From the NCBI RefSeq assembly GCF_019857225.1, contig NZ_JAFJSY010000022.1:1-64000 (forward strand): DNA of 64,000 nucleotides, given 5' to 3'. Every line of letters begins with the position of its first letter. The first letter of the stretch is position 1. Source of the DNA: Streptomyces plumbidurans. GTDB taxonomy: Bacteria; Actinomycetota; Actinomycetes; Streptomycetales; Streptomycetaceae. Below the pieces are notes generated by a model that worked only from the letters and a program-made list of their open reading frames with translations, had not been told where the DNA came from and made no database searches. The translations under genes and the position numbers were made by a program. Of the stretch, positions 24,021 through 34,195 are shown in pieces.

Positions 24021-25388
24021 TCAGTTGCCCTTGCCGGGCAGTTCCTTGATCCGGATGTCGCGGAAGGACACCTGGTCGTCGGCTCCGTGGTTCTGGATGC
24101 CGATGTGCCCGTCACGCAGGCTCCGGGCCGGAACGGTGTTGGTGAAATCGTTGATCTTCACGCCGTTGAGCCAGATGCGAAGGTGTTCGCCCTCGACCCG
24201 GATCTCGTACGTGTTCCACTGCCCCGGCGGGTTCAGCGCCCGGTCGCGCTTCTTCAGGTCGGCGGACTGGAAGCCGTAGACGGACCCGGTCGTCTTGTCG
24301 GGTACGTCGGTGGCGTCGATCTGGATCTCGTAGCCGTTGTCGACGGCCGACCACGGGTCGTCCGAGGGCGGGAAGCCCACGAACACGCCGGAGTTGTCGT
24401 CTCCGTCGGCGCCGGACATCTTCCAGTCGAGCTTCAGGGAGTACGAGGTGAAGCCCGAAGTGGCGTACCAGAGCAGGCCCATGCCGCCCGACGACGTCAG
24501 GGTGCCGTCGCCGGAGAGGGTGAAGGAGCCCGGGCCCGCCTGTTGCCAGTCGTTTAGCGAAGCGGACGTGCCGTCGAAGAGCGGGCGGTAGCCGTTCTCC
24601 GCGCGGCAGTCGGCCTGGGCGTCACCGATCGCCCACCGGATTCCGCCCAACAGGTGCTGCAGGTAGGCGGGTTCGGTGTACGACTCCTTGGTGTGGCCGA
24701 GGCCGGTGTAGAAGGCCCGGCCGCCCTGGTAGTTCTGGCACCAGGAGATCGGGTGGTCGCCGTTCATGGTGCCGCCGCTGTAGGACGACTCGTCGAGCGA
24801 GGCGAGGACATGAGCCCGATCCCGCGGGTTGGAGCGGTAGTTGTACCACTCGTCGGTGCGGTCCCAGGTCGGCCCCAGGCCCGCGGTGGCGGGGTGGGAG
24901 CGGTCCTCGACGTTCACCCTCGCCTGCTGGATCGCCGGGTGCGACTGGAACCAGGCGCCGGCGAGGCCGCCGTAGAAGGGCCAGTCGTACTCGGTGTCGG
25001 CGGCGGCGTGGATGCCGACGTAGCCGCCGCCGTGCCGGATGTAGCCCTCGAACGCGCCCTGTTGGGTCGCGTCGAGGACGTCACCCGTGGTCGACAGGAA
25101 TACGACCGCGTCGTAGCGCCGCAGGTTCTTCGCGGTGAACGCGCTCGCGTCCTCGGTGGCGTCGACGGCGAAGCCGGCGCTCTCGCCGAGTTGCTTCACC
25201 GCTGCCACGCCGTCGGGGATGGAGTCGTGTCGGAAGCCGGCCGTCTTGGAGAAGACCAGTACCCGTTTCCCGTCGGCCCAGTGGCCGCCCGGGTGCCCGC
25301 CGGCGTTCGAGGAGGCGGGTCCCGAGACGCAGCCGAGCATGAGTGCGGCCCCGACAACCACCGTGGCCAGTCTGCTGGTTGAGCGCAT
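24021..25388 (-). CDS. ThuA-domain plus DUF1080 (3-keto-disaccharide hydrolase-like) lipoprotein
   Basis: A 455-aa secreted lipoprotein. The signal ends in the lipobox LMLGC (Cys about residue 20). A ThuA/glutamine-amidotransferase-like domain follows (about 42-255; VLVFSKTAGFRHDSIP, GGYVGIHAAADTEYDW, GLGHTKESY), then a beta-sandwich DUF1080 domain (about 265-450; GYRPLFDGTS, GIQNHGADDQVSFRDIRIKE). DUF1080 proteins include 3-keto-glycoside hydrolases and lyases; ThuA proteins participate in trehalose/sucrose 3-keto metabolism. The ATG at 25388 follows a GTG one codon upstream. The gene is 14 bp after the secreted dehydrogenase, in the same operon. Confidence 0.87.
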   Translation of the reverse strand: MRSTSRLATVVVGAALMLGCVSGPASSNAGGHPGGHWADGKRVLVFSKTAGFRHDSIPDGVAAVKQLGESAGFAVDATEDASAFTAKNLRRYDAVVFLSTTGDVLDATQQGAFEGYIRHGGGYVGIHAAADTEYDWPFYGGLAGAWFQSHPAIQQARVNVEDRSHPATAGLGPTWDRTDEWYNYRSNPRDRAHVLASLDESSYSGGTMNGDHPISWCQNYQGGRAFYTGLGHTKESYTEPAYLQHLLGGIRWAIGDAQADCRAENGYRPLFDGTSASLNDWQQAGPGSFTLSGDGTLTSSGGMGLLWYATSGFTSYSLKLDWKMSGADGDDNSGVFVGFPPSDDPWSAVDNGYEIQIDATDVPDKTTGSVYGFQSADLKKRDRALNPPGQWNTYEIRVEGEHLRIWLNGVKINDFTNTVPARSLRDGHIGIQNHGADDQVSFRDIRIKELPGKGN

Positions 25389-25402
25389 CACGTCTCCTCC
25401 TC

Positions 25403-27907
25403 TCAGCCGGTGGTGAACGTGAAGTCGTCGACGTCGAACAGTGCGCCCGAGCCGCCCTTGAAGACCAGGTAGAGCGTGGTCGTGCCCCTCGGTGCGCGGG
25501 ACAGGTCGGCGCTGACGTCCTGGAAGTTCTCCCAGCCGCCGGTCACCGGCACGGTCGCCTTGCCGAGCAGGGTGCCTGTCGCGGAGCCCGCGCGGATCTC
25601 GAGCGTGCCGCCCGCGCCGCCGGACGCGATGCGCGCGGTGACGGACTTGGCGTTGTTCAGGACGTACGGCGTGAAGGAGATCCAGTCGCCGTTGTCGATG
25701 TTGCCGACCGTCTTGCCGCCGTGCGCGGTGTCCTTGGTGAAGACGTCGACGCCGGAGGCGCTGCCGAAGTGCTCGGCCTGCCGGTGGCGCGGCTGCAGGA
25801 CGTTGCGGTCGTGCGTCGTCAGCGCCGCCTGGCCGCCGCCTCCGTTGTCGGTGTACTCGGCGTCTAGGACGCCGAAGATGTTGGCGTTCTCGTCGTGGCC
25901 GCCGTCGGAGGTGGTCTGGATGGTGCCGGAGCAGCCGTTCGCGGAGGTGATCGGGTGCCCGTGGGTGTCGTGGCCGAGGATGAAGGTGACCGTCACCTTC
26001 GAGCAGTCGATGGCGCGGCCGTCCTCCGGGTCGGTGACCTTCACCTTGAACGGCACCGCGTCACCGAAGCTGAACAGCTGGCCGTCCTTGGGCAGTTCGA
26101 CCGTCACCTTCGGGGCGGTGTTGCCGACCACGACCTGCACGCTGGCGCTGCCGGTGCGGCCGGTCGGGTCCTTCGCGGTCACGGTCGCGGAGTAGGTGCC
26201 GTTCGTCCGGTACGTGTGCGTGGGGTTCGCCGCGGTCGACGTGGCGCCGTCGCCGAAGTCCCAGCTGTAGGTCAGGGCGTCACCGTCCTGGTCGGTCGAG
26301 CCCTCGGAGGAGAAGCGCACCTTCAGGGGTGCCTGCCCGGACGTTCTGCTCGCCGCGGCCTGCGGGACCGGTGAGTGGCCGTCGGTGGCGTTCTCGATGC
26401 GGTACAGGCCCGAGTTCTCGTCGCCGCCGAACCACGCGGTGCCGTAGTCGAGGACGTAGAGCGCGCCGTCGGGGCCGAACGCCATGTCCATCACCTGGGT
26501 GCCGGTCCACGGGAAGGCGTTGATCGACTGCACGGTGCCGTTGTCGTCGCTCACGATCCGCTTGATCCAGCGGCGGCCGAACTCGCCGGCGAAGAAGTTG
26601 CCGTCGTAGGCCTCGGGGAACTTGACGGGTGAGTCGAGCGTGGCGTCGTAGTGGTAGACCGGGCCGCCCATCGGGGACTCCGAGCCGTCCCCGAACTCCG
26701 GTACGGAGGGCCCGTCGTAGGGGATCCAGGCGGGCTGGGCGGGCGGCAGGTCGGTGAGGCCGGTGTTGTGCGGGGAGTTGTTCTTCGGGGCGTTGCAGTC
26801 GAAGGTCGCGCCGGAGGTCTTGGTCGCGAAGTCGTAGTCCACGTAAGGGTCGTTGTCGCCCGTGCAGTACGGCCAGCCGAAGTTGCCGGCGGCGGTCACC
26901 CGCGCGAACTCGACCTGGCCGCCCGGTCCGCGGGCCGGGTCGGCGGCGCCCGCGTCGGGGCCGTAGTCACCGACGTAGAGGATGCCGGTCTTCTTGTCGA
27001 CGCTGAAGCGGAACGGGTTGCGGAAGCCCATCGCGTAGATCTCGGGCCGCGTCTTGTCGGTGCCCGGCGCGAAGAGGTTGCCCTCCGGGATCGAGTACGA
27101 GCCGTCGTCGTTGACCTTGATGCGCAGGATCTTGCCGCGCAGGTCGTTGGTGTTGCCGGCCGAACGCTGGGCGTCGAAGGCGGGGTTGCGGTCGGGGCGC
27201 TCGTCGATGGGGTTGAAGCCGTCCGACTGGAAGGGGTTGGAGTCGTCGCCCGTCGACAGGTACAGGTTGCCCGCCGCGTCGAAGTCGATGTCACCGCCGA
27301 CGTGGCAGCAGATGCCGCGCGAGGTCTTGACGTCGAGGACCTTCTTCTCGCTGGCCAGGTCGAGGGTGCCGTCCGCGTTCAGGGTGAAGCGGGAGAGGCG
27401 GTTGACGCCGTCGAAGGGCGCGAAGTCGGCGGCGGTGCCGGTCTCGGGGGCGTCGCCGGCAGGCGTGTCGAGCGGAGGCGCGTAGTAGAGGTAGATGGCC
27501 CGGTTGTTCGCGAAGTCCGGGTCCACGCCGACGCCTTGGAGGCCCTCCTCGTCGTGGTTGTAGACGTCGAGCTTGCCGATGAGCCGGGTGTTGCCCGCGG
27601 CGTCCGTCATCCGCAGTTCGCCGTCGCGCGAGGTGTGCAGGACCGAGCGATCGGGCAGCACGGCGAGCGACATGGGCTCCCCGGTCTCCGGTTCACCCTT
27701 GGCGAGGGTGACCTGCTGGAAGTCCTCGGCCGCGGCTGCCGCCGGCGCGGCCCCCGGCTCGGCGACTGCCGCGCCGGCGTGGGGAGCGGTGAGGGTGAGG
27801 GACGCGCCCGCGAGCAGCGCGCCGCCGAGGAGGGCGACGGCTCTGCGGAAGCGGTGTCTGTGCGCCTCGATTCTGTCGGTGCTGGTGGTGCTGGTGTTCC
27901 CGTGCAC
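25403..27907 (-). CDS. Secreted PQQ-type sugar dehydrogenase with PKD and CBM6 modules
   Basis: An 834-aa exported protein. An N-terminal Arg-rich signal (FRRAVALLGGALLAG) precedes a six-bladed beta-propeller of the soluble glucose/sorbosone dehydrogenase type (about 60-500; CCHVGGDIDFDAAGNLYLST, RNPFRFSVDKKTG, GPDGALYVLDYG). A PKD domain (SYSWDFGDGAT, about 530), an Ig-like region and a C-terminal carbohydrate-binding module of CBM6 type (about 700-834) follow. It would oxidise sugars or act on glycans outside the cell. The GTG at 27907 with GGAGG five bases upstream is chosen. Whether PQQ is bound is not shown, and no PQQ biosynthesis gene lies in the window. Confidence 0.86.
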   Translation of the reverse strand: MHGNTSTTSTDRIEAHRHRFRRAVALLGGALLAGASLTLTAPHAGAAVAEPGAAPAAAAAEDFQQVTLAKGEPETGEPMSLAVLPDRSVLHTSRDGELRMTDAAGNTRLIGKLDVYNHDEEGLQGVGVDPDFANNRAIYLYYAPPLDTPAGDAPETGTAADFAPFDGVNRLSRFTLNADGTLDLASEKKVLDVKTSRGICCHVGGDIDFDAAGNLYLSTGDDSNPFQSDGFNPIDERPDRNPAFDAQRSAGNTNDLRGKILRIKVNDDGSYSIPEGNLFAPGTDKTRPEIYAMGFRNPFRFSVDKKTGILYVGDYGPDAGAADPARGPGGQVEFARVTAAGNFGWPYCTGDNDPYVDYDFATKTSGATFDCNAPKNNSPHNTGLTDLPPAQPAWIPYDGPSVPEFGDGSESPMGGPVYHYDATLDSPVKFPEAYDGNFFAGEFGRRWIKRIVSDDNGTVQSINAFPWTGTQVMDMAFGPDGALYVLDYGTAWFGGDENSGLYRIENATDGHSPVPQAAASRTSGQAPLKVRFSSEGSTDQDGDALTYSWDFGDGATSTAANPTHTYRTNGTYSATVTAKDPTGRTGSASVQVVVGNTAPKVTVELPKDGQLFSFGDAVPFKVKVTDPEDGRAIDCSKVTVTFILGHDTHGHPITSANGCSGTIQTTSDGGHDENANIFGVLDAEYTDNGGGGQAALTTHDRNVLQPRHRQAEHFGSASGVDVFTKDTAHGGKTVGNIDNGDWISFTPYVLNNAKSVTARIASGGAGGTLEIRAGSATGTLLGKATVPVTGGWENFQDVSADLSRAPRGTTTLYLVFKGGSGALFDVDDFTFTTG

Positions 27908-28011
27908 GGATGCCTCCAGTAAGGGGCCGGTTGTACGGGTGGGTGGGGGTGCGCCGGGATGCGCCGGCATCCCGGAGAGTTGACGAGCGATCAGTTGTGC
28001 CTTGAGGCGGC

Positions 28012-29010
<999 letters not shown>

Positions 29011-29023
29011 TGCTCCGAACCCT

Positions 29024-29131
29024 TCTCGGACGGCGATTCAGACTGCGATGTGGACGACGCTTCGGACGACGTTTCAGACTGCGATTCGGACGACGCTTCA
29101 GACTGCGATTCCAACTGCGGTTCAGACAGCT
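29024..29131. repeat. 12-bp imperfect minisatellite in the Gfo/Idh-isomerase spacer
   Basis: Eight to nine head-to-tail 12-bp units of the type TTCAGACTGCGA / TTCGGACGACGC fill the whole intergenic space. Three copies of TTCAGACTGCGA are identical. The first units overlap the RBS region of the isomerase gene and the last covers the stop codon of the Gfo/Idh gene (29122-29124). In one minus frame it would read as a Ser/Glu repeat. It may alter spacing or coupling between the two genes. Confidence 0.85.
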
Positions 29132-30330
29132 ATGGGCGTGTACACGGAGTTCTTCTCGGCGCTCTCCTCCACCGCCGCCAGCACGCGCTGCACCTGCAGC
29201 CCGTCGGCGAAGGAGGGTTCGGGCCTGCGGCCCTCGGCGACCGCGTGGACGAGGTCGCGGGCCTGGTGGACGAAGGTGTGCTCGTAGCCCAGGCCGTGGC
29301 CCGGCGGCCACCAGGCGTCCAGATAGGGGTGGTCGGGCTCGGTGACGAGGATGCGTCGGAAGCCGGCGTGCGTCGCTGCTTCGGTGCCGTCGTGGTACGA
29401 CAGCTCGTTGAGCCGCTCCAGGTCGAAGGCCAACGAGCCGTGCGAGCCGTTGAGTTCGATGCGCAGGGCGTTCTTGCGGCCGGTCGCGTACCGGGTGGCC
29501 TCGAAGGAGGCGAGGGCGCCGGAGGTGAAGCGGCCGGTGAACAGCGCGGCGTCGTCGACGGTGACCTGGCCGGTCCCGGCGGACTGCACCGCCGACAGGC
29601 CGCTGGTGGCGCCGACGGGCAGCGGCCGCTCCCGTACGAAGGTCTCCGTCATCGCCGACACCCCGGCCAGCCGCTCGCCCGCGAGGTACTGCGCGAGGTC
29701 GACGACATGGGCGCCCAGGTCGCCGAGCGCGCCCGAGCCGGCCAGTTCCTTGCGCAGCCGCCAGGTGAGCGGGAACTGCGGGTCTACCAGCCAGTCCTGA
29801 AGGTACGTCACCCGCAGGTGGCGCAGTACCCCGAGCCTGCCCTCGGCGATCATGTTCCGGGCCAGGGCGGTGGCGGGCACCCGGCGGTAGTTGAAGCCGA
29901 CCATCGCCAACTGCCCGCGTCCGTACGCCTCTTCGGCGGCGTCAGCCATCGCCCTGGCCTCCTCGACGGTGTTCGCGAGGGGCTTCTCGCACAGTACGTG
30001 CTTGCCCGCGGCGAGGGCGGCGAGGGCGATCTCGGCATGGCTGTCACCGGGGGTGCAGATGTCGACGAGGTCGACGTCGTCCCGCGCGATCAGGGCCCGC
30101 CAGTCGGTCTCGGCCGCCGCCCAGCCGTGCCGGTCGGCCGCCCGGCGCACCGCCTCCGCGTCCCGCCCGCAGATCACGCTCAGGACCGGACGCAGCGGCA
30201 GGTCGAAGGCGCGGCCCGCGGTGCGCCAGCCCTGTGAGTGGGCGGCGCCCATGAAGGCGTAGCCGACCATGCCGACGCGCAACGGCGGCTTCGCCGCCTC
30301 CGGTTCGTCCGGCTGCTGGGGCTGTCCCAT
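29122..30330 (-). CDS. Gfo/Idh/MocA-family oxidoreductase
   Basis: A 402-aa NAD(P)-dependent sugar/cyclitol dehydrogenase. The Rossmann motif is LRVGMVGYAFMGAAHSQGW (about 17-35), the canonical EKP appears in KHVLCEKPLANT (about 109-120), and GALGDLGAHVVDL (about 203-215) carries the second conserved His-containing segment. The ATG at 30330 follows GAGGAG with an eight-base gap. Members oxidise C3 or other hydroxyls of sugars and inositols; together with the ThuA/DUF1080 and isomerase genes this fits 3-keto-sugar metabolism. It follows the substrate-binding protein by 59 bp. Confidence 0.87.
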   Translation of the reverse strand: MGQPQQPDEPEAAKPPLRVGMVGYAFMGAAHSQGWRTAGRAFDLPLRPVLSVICGRDAEAVRRAADRHGWAAAETDWRALIARDDVDLVDICTPGDSHAEIALAALAAGKHVLCEKPLANTVEEARAMADAAEEAYGRGQLAMVGFNYRRVPATALARNMIAEGRLGVLRHLRVTYLQDWLVDPQFPLTWRLRKELAGSGALGDLGAHVVDLAQYLAGERLAGVSAMTETFVRERPLPVGATSGLSAVQSAGTGQVTVDDAALFTGRFTSGALASFEATRYATGRKNALRIELNGSHGSLAFDLERLNELSYHDGTEAATHAGFRRILVTEPDHPYLDAWWPPGHGLGYEHTFVHQARDLVHAVAEGRRPEPSFADGLQVQRVLAAVEESAEKNSVYTPIAV

Positions 30331-30389
30331 ACGGATGTCCTCCTCGTCCTGGTGGTGAATGCGCCGTGGGGGGTGCGGGGCGGATTCGG

Positions 30390-31478
30390 TCAGCGGAAGC
30401 CCGTGGGCATGTACTGGTCGACGTTGTCCTTGTCGACGACGGCCGAGTACAGCGTCAGCGAGGCCGGGATCTCGAACTCGGCGAGGCCGCCGATGCCCTT
30501 GGACTGGCCCAGCGCGCGGGCGAGGTCGATGGCGGACGCGGCCATCGTCGGCGGGTACAGGACGGTTGCCTTCAGCACGCCGTTGTCCTGCTTGATGGCC
30601 TGGAAGGCGGAGAGCGCGCCGGCGCCGCCGACCATCAGGAAGTCGTCGCGTCCGGCCTGCTCGATGGCGCGCAGCGCGCCCACGCCCTGGTCGTCGTCGT
30701 GGTTCCACAGGGCGTCGAACTTGGGCTGCGCCTGGAGGAGTTGGGCCATCTTGGCCTGTCCGGACTCGACCGTGAACTCGGCGGCCTGCCGGGCCACCTT
30801 CTTGATGTTGGGGTAGTTCTTCAGGGCGTCGTCGAAGCCCTGGGTGCGCTGCTTGGTCAGCTCCAGGTTGTCCAGGCCGGCCAGCTCGACGACCTTGGCG
30901 TTCGACTTCCCCTTGAGCTTCTCGCCGATGTACGTGCCGGCGTTGAGGCCCATGCCGTAGTTGTCGCCGCCGATCCAGCAGCGGTACGCCTGCGGGGAGT
31001 TGAAGATGCGGTCGAGGTTGACGACGGGGATGCCCGCGCGCATCGCCTTGAGTCCGACCTGGGTGAGCGCCTTGCCGTCGGCGGGCAGCACGACCAGGAC
31101 GTCGACCTTCTTGTTGATGAGGGTCTCGATCTGCCCGATCTGGGCGGCGGTGTCGTTGGAGCCCTCGGTGATCTCCAGCGTGACGTCGGAGTACTTCTTG
31201 GCCCGGCTCTTGGCGTTGTCGTTGATCGCGTTGAGCCAGCCGTGGTCGGCCTGCGGGCCGGCGAAGCCGATGGTGACGTGCTTGCCGGGCTTGTCGTCGG
31301 CTGCCGACTGGTCGTTCGCGGCCGGCTTCTCGTCCTTGGAGTCGTTGCTGGTGCAACCGGCGAGGAGGGCGGTGGCGGAGACGGCGGCGGTTCCGAAGAG
31401 CAGGCCTCTGCGGCTGGTGGTATGTGACATGGCACTTCGAGTGGTATGTGACATGGCACTACCCGTGGTATGTGACAT
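30390..31478 (-). CDS. Sugar ABC transporter substrate-binding lipoprotein (periplasmic-binding type 1)
   Basis: A 362-aa RbsB-like protein. After a triplicated MSHTT leader it has SRRGLLFGTAAV, a hydrophobic stretch and the lipobox LLAGC (about 38-42), then a two-lobe sugar-binding domain (VTIGFAGPQADHGWLNAIND at about 68-87, KVDVLVVLPADGKAL, GAGALSAFQAI). It captures a sugar or cyclitol for the permease/ATPase encoded upstream. The first ATG (31478) is chosen because AGGAAAGGG lies about nine bases before it; the ATGs at 31454 and 31430 lack an RBS. Ligand specificity cannot be read. Confidence 0.88.
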   Translation of the reverse strand: MSHTTGSAMSHTTRSAMSHTTSRRGLLFGTAAVSATALLAGCTSNDSKDEKPAANDQSAADDKPGKHVTIGFAGPQADHGWLNAINDNAKSRAKKYSDVTLEITEGSNDTAAQIGQIETLINKKVDVLVVLPADGKALTQVGLKAMRAGIPVVNLDRIFNSPQAYRCWIGGDNYGMGLNAGTYIGEKLKGKSNAKVVELAGLDNLELTKQRTQGFDDALKNYPNIKKVARQAAEFTVESGQAKMAQLLQAQPKFDALWNHDDDQGVGALRAIEQAGRDDFLMVGGAGALSAFQAIKQDNGVLKATVLYPPTMAASAIDLARALGQSKGIGGLAEFEIPASLTLYSAVVDKDNVDQYMPTGFR

Positions 31479-31488
31479 GGTACTGACC
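31417..31488. repeat. Triplicated 24-bp unit spanning the start of the binding-protein gene
   Basis: Three direct 24-bp copies lie at 31417-31440, 31441-31464 and 31465-31488. Each contains an in-frame ATG TCA CAT ACC on the minus strand. The repeat adds 16 residues (two extra MSHTT-type units) to the N-terminus of the lipoprotein precursor. The copies differ only in the last few bases. Confidence 0.9.
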
Positions 31489-31494
31489 CTTTCC

Positions 31495-32514
31495 TCAGGT
31501 CGAGCTGGCAGTCCGGCGCTGCACCAGCACAGCCGCCACGATGATCGCGCCCTTGGCGATCTGCTGGACGTCGCTCTGCAGGTTGTTCAAGGCGAAGATG
31601 TTGGTGATCGTCGTGAAGATGAGGACACCCAGCACGGAGCCGGTGATGGTGCCGCGGCCCCCGCTGAGCAGCGTGCCGCCGATGATCGCGGCCGCGATGG
31701 CGTCCAGCTCGTAGAGGTTGCCGTTGGTGTTCTGGCCGGAGCCGGACAGGATGATCAGCAGGAAGGCGGCGATGCCGCAGCACAGCCCGGAGAGCAGGTA
31801 GAGGTAGAGGCGCTGGCGGCGTACGTCGATGCCGGCGAGGCGGGCCGCCTCCGCGTTGCCGCCGACGGCGACCGTGCGGCGGCCGAAGGTGGTGCGGTTG
31901 AGGATCAGCCAGCCGATGATCGTCACGACTGCGAACACGATGACGAGCGGGGGGACACCGAGGACATATGCGTCCCGCTCACCGAGGTCGAGGATGCTGC
32001 CGATGGTGACGATCTGCGTCTTGCCGTCGGTGATCTGCAGGGCGAGTCCGCGTGCGGAGGCCAGCATGGCGAGCGTGGCGATGAACGGGACCATGCCGCC
32101 GTAGGCGATGAGCAGGCCGTTCACCAGGCCGCAGCCGACGCCGACGATCACCGCGGTGAACAGGACGCCCGCGAAGCCGTAGTCCTGGGTGGCCACCGTA
32201 GTCGCCCATACGGAGGCGAGGGCGACGATCGCGCCGACGGAGAGGTCGATGCCGCCGGAGGTGATGACGAAGGTCATGCCGACGGTGACGACGCCGATCA
32301 CCGAGGCCTGGGTGAGGACGAGTTGGAGGTTGCGGGTGTCCAGGAACTCGTCCGGTTTGGTGATCCCGCCGATCAGGATGAGCGCGGCGAGGACGCCGAG
32401 CAGGGACAGGGTGCGCACGTCGGCGCGGGCGAACAGGCCGCGCCAGGACGGCGGTTGACCCACCGGCGGCACCTTGTCGGTGTTGTCCCGTGGCGGGGAG
32501 GCATGCTGCGTCAT
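31495..32514 (-). CDS. Sugar ABC transporter permease (RbsC type)
   Basis: A 339-aa permease with about 8-10 hydrophobic segments. The family signature is IGVVTVGMTFVITSGGIDLSVG (about 70-91; the ITSGGIDLSVG part is diagnostic), followed by NRTTFGRRTVAVGGNAEAA (the coupling region for the ATPase, about 207-225) and AAIIGGTLLSGGRGT. It forms the membrane channel for the sugar importer encoded on both sides. Its ATG overlaps the ATPase stop by 4 bp, and its stop precedes the binding protein by 16 bp. The order ATPase-permease-binding protein is typical. Confidence 0.92.
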   Translation of the reverse strand: MTQHASPPRDNTDKVPPVGQPPSWRGLFARADVRTLSLLGVLAALILIGGITKPDEFLDTRNLQLVLTQASVIGVVTVGMTFVITSGGIDLSVGAIVALASVWATTVATQDYGFAGVLFTAVIVGVGCGLVNGLLIAYGGMVPFIATLAMLASARGLALQITDGKTQIVTIGSILDLGERDAYVLGVPPLVIVFAVVTIIGWLILNRTTFGRRTVAVGGNAEAARLAGIDVRRQRLYLYLLSGLCCGIAAFLLIILSGSGQNTNGNLYELDAIAAAIIGGTLLSGGRGTITGSVLGVLIFTTITNIFALNNLQSDVQQIAKGAIIVAAVLVQRRTASST

Positions 32515-34028
32515 GAGGCCGGGCTTCCTTCCATGACCAGGTCGAGTACGCGGTGTTCGTCGAGTTCGCGGGCGGGGGCGCGGTGCACGACGCGGCCCTC
32601 GCGGAGCACCAGGACGCGGTCGGCGAGCCCGAGCACCTCGGGGACCTCGCTGGAGACCAGGAGCACGGCGAGGCCTTCGTCGGCGAGGCGGCGGATGACG
32701 GCGTAGAGCTCAGCGCGGGCGCCGACGTCGACGCCGCGGGTCGGCTCGTCGAGCAGCAGGACGCGGCAGCCGCGCAGCAGCCAGCGCGCGAGGACCGCCT
32801 TCTGCTGGTTGCCGCCGGACAGGGTGCGCACCGGCACGGCCGGGTTGTCGGGCCGCAGCGACAGCTCACGGGTGGCCGCCCGCGCCGCCCCCGCCTCGGA
32901 CCGGCGGTCGATCCAACCTCCGCGCGAGAAGCGGGACATGGAGGAGACCGAGACATTGCGGGTGACGGACTCCAGCATCAGCAGGGCCTGCGCCTTGCGT
33001 TCCTCGGGGGCGAGCCCGAGACCGGCGCGGACGGCCGCGCGTACGCTTCCGGAGCGCAACGCCCGCCCGCCGACCCGGACTTGACCGGCGTCGGCCTTGC
33101 GGGCGCCGTAGATCGTCTCCAGGATCTCGGAGCGTCCGGAGCCGACGAGACCGGCGAGGCCGACGATCTCGCCCGGGTGGACGTCCAGGTCGAGGGGCTC
33201 GAACTCGCCCCGCCGCGTCAGTCCCCTGACCTCCAGCACCGGCGCACCGTCCGGGGCCGAGGCGGGCCGGTCGGGGAAGACGTACTCCACATTGCGGCCG
33301 GTCATCAGCGCGACGACCTCGCGGGTCGGCGTCGACTTCGCGGGCAGCCCGCCGGCGACGGCGCGGCCGTCCTTCAGCACGGTCACCCGGTCGCCGATGC
33401 GCCTGATCTCCTCCAGCCGGTGGGAGATGTAGACGACGGCGACTCCGTCGGCGGTCAGGTCCCCGACGATGCGGAAGAGGTTGTCGACCTCGTCCGGGTC
33501 GAGGGCCGCGGACGGCTCGTCCATCACGATGAGCCGTACGTCGTGCGAGAGCGCCCGGGCCATGGACACGATCTGCTGCTGCGCCGCCGACAACTGCCCG
33601 ACCAGCCGCGCCGGTTCGATCTCCGGATGCCCGAGCCGCTTGAGCAGCCGGGCGGTCGAGGCCCTGGCCGCCCTTCCCCGTACGACGAAGCCGGCGGCCG
33701 TCGGTTCATGTCCGAGGTGGACGTTCTCGGCCACCGACAGGTGCTCCACCAGGTCGAGTTCCTGGTAGATGGTGGCGATGCCGAGGCGCATGGCGGCGAT
33801 GGGTGAGCGGAGGGTGACCTCCTCGCCGCGCCAGCGGATGCTGCCCGTGTCGGGCTGGTGGGCGCCGGCCAGGACCTTGATCAGGGTGGACTTCCCGGCC
33901 CCGTTCTGGCCGAGCAGGCAGTGCACTTCACCGGCCTGGACATCCAGGTCGACGCCGTCGAGGGCCCGGACTCCGGGGAACGACTTGGTGATGCCGGACA
34001 TGCTGAGCAGCGGTGGTTCTGGAGCCAT
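32511..34028 (-). CDS. Sugar ABC transporter ATPase (RbsA/MglA type, two nucleotide-binding domains)
   Basis: A 505-aa duplicated ABC ATPase. Domain 1 has Walker A GQNGAGKST (about 40-48), a degenerate signature LSAAQQQ and Walker B LIVMDEPSAALD. Domain 2 has the degenerate Walker A GLVGSGRSE, a full LSGGNQQK signature and VLLLDEPTRGVD. This asymmetry is normal for the CUT2 class that imports monosaccharides such as ribose, galactose, xylose and inositol. It is the first gene of the transporter operon and lies 167 bp downstream of the ROK regulator, in the same orientation. Confidence 0.93.
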   Translation of the reverse strand: MAPEPPLLSMSGITKSFPGVRALDGVDLDVQAGEVHCLLGQNGAGKSTLIKVLAGAHQPDTGSIRWRGEEVTLRSPIAAMRLGIATIYQELDLVEHLSVAENVHLGHEPTAAGFVVRGRAARASTARLLKRLGHPEIEPARLVGQLSAAQQQIVSMARALSHDVRLIVMDEPSAALDPDEVDNLFRIVGDLTADGVAVVYISHRLEEIRRIGDRVTVLKDGRAVAGGLPAKSTPTREVVALMTGRNVEYVFPDRPASAPDGAPVLEVRGLTRRGEFEPLDLDVHPGEIVGLAGLVGSGRSEILETIYGARKADAGQVRVGGRALRSGSVRAAVRAGLGLAPEERKAQALLMLESVTRNVSVSSMSRFSRGGWIDRRSEAGAARAATRELSLRPDNPAVPVRTLSGGNQQKAVLARWLLRGCRVLLLDEPTRGVDVGARAELYAVIRRLADEGLAVLLVSSEVPEVLGLADRVLVLREGRVVHRAPARELDEHRVLDLVMEGSPAS

Positions 34029-34074
34029 GCGGATCCCCTTGGCGGGCGTGCGGGCCGGTGCAGGGTGCCTTCGT

Positions 34075-34176
34075 GCAGGCGTGTTCGGGCAGGCGTGTCG
34101 GACAGGCGTGTTCAGGGCAGGGCGGAGCAGCGCGCTGTGCCGGATGTGCTGTGTACGAACTACGTACTACGTACTA
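34075..34176. promoter_or_regulatory. Repeat-rich spacer between the ROK and transporter genes
   Basis: The 167-bp gap holds three direct copies of CAGGCGTGTTCGGG-type units (34075-34088, 34089-34101, 34102-34116) and an iterated ACTACGTACTACGTACTAC tract (34158-34176) made of overlapping GTAC-centred palindromes. The position, directly upstream of the ABC operon and next to a ROK-type regulator gene, makes the ACTACGTAC tract a candidate operator. It could also be simple-repeat drift. Confidence 0.4.
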
Positions 34177-34195
34177 CCAGCTACGAACCGTGTGC

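Noticed and set aside
29024..29131. CRISPR array
   Set aside because: The 12-bp units are contiguous, with no spacers and no cas genes nearby.
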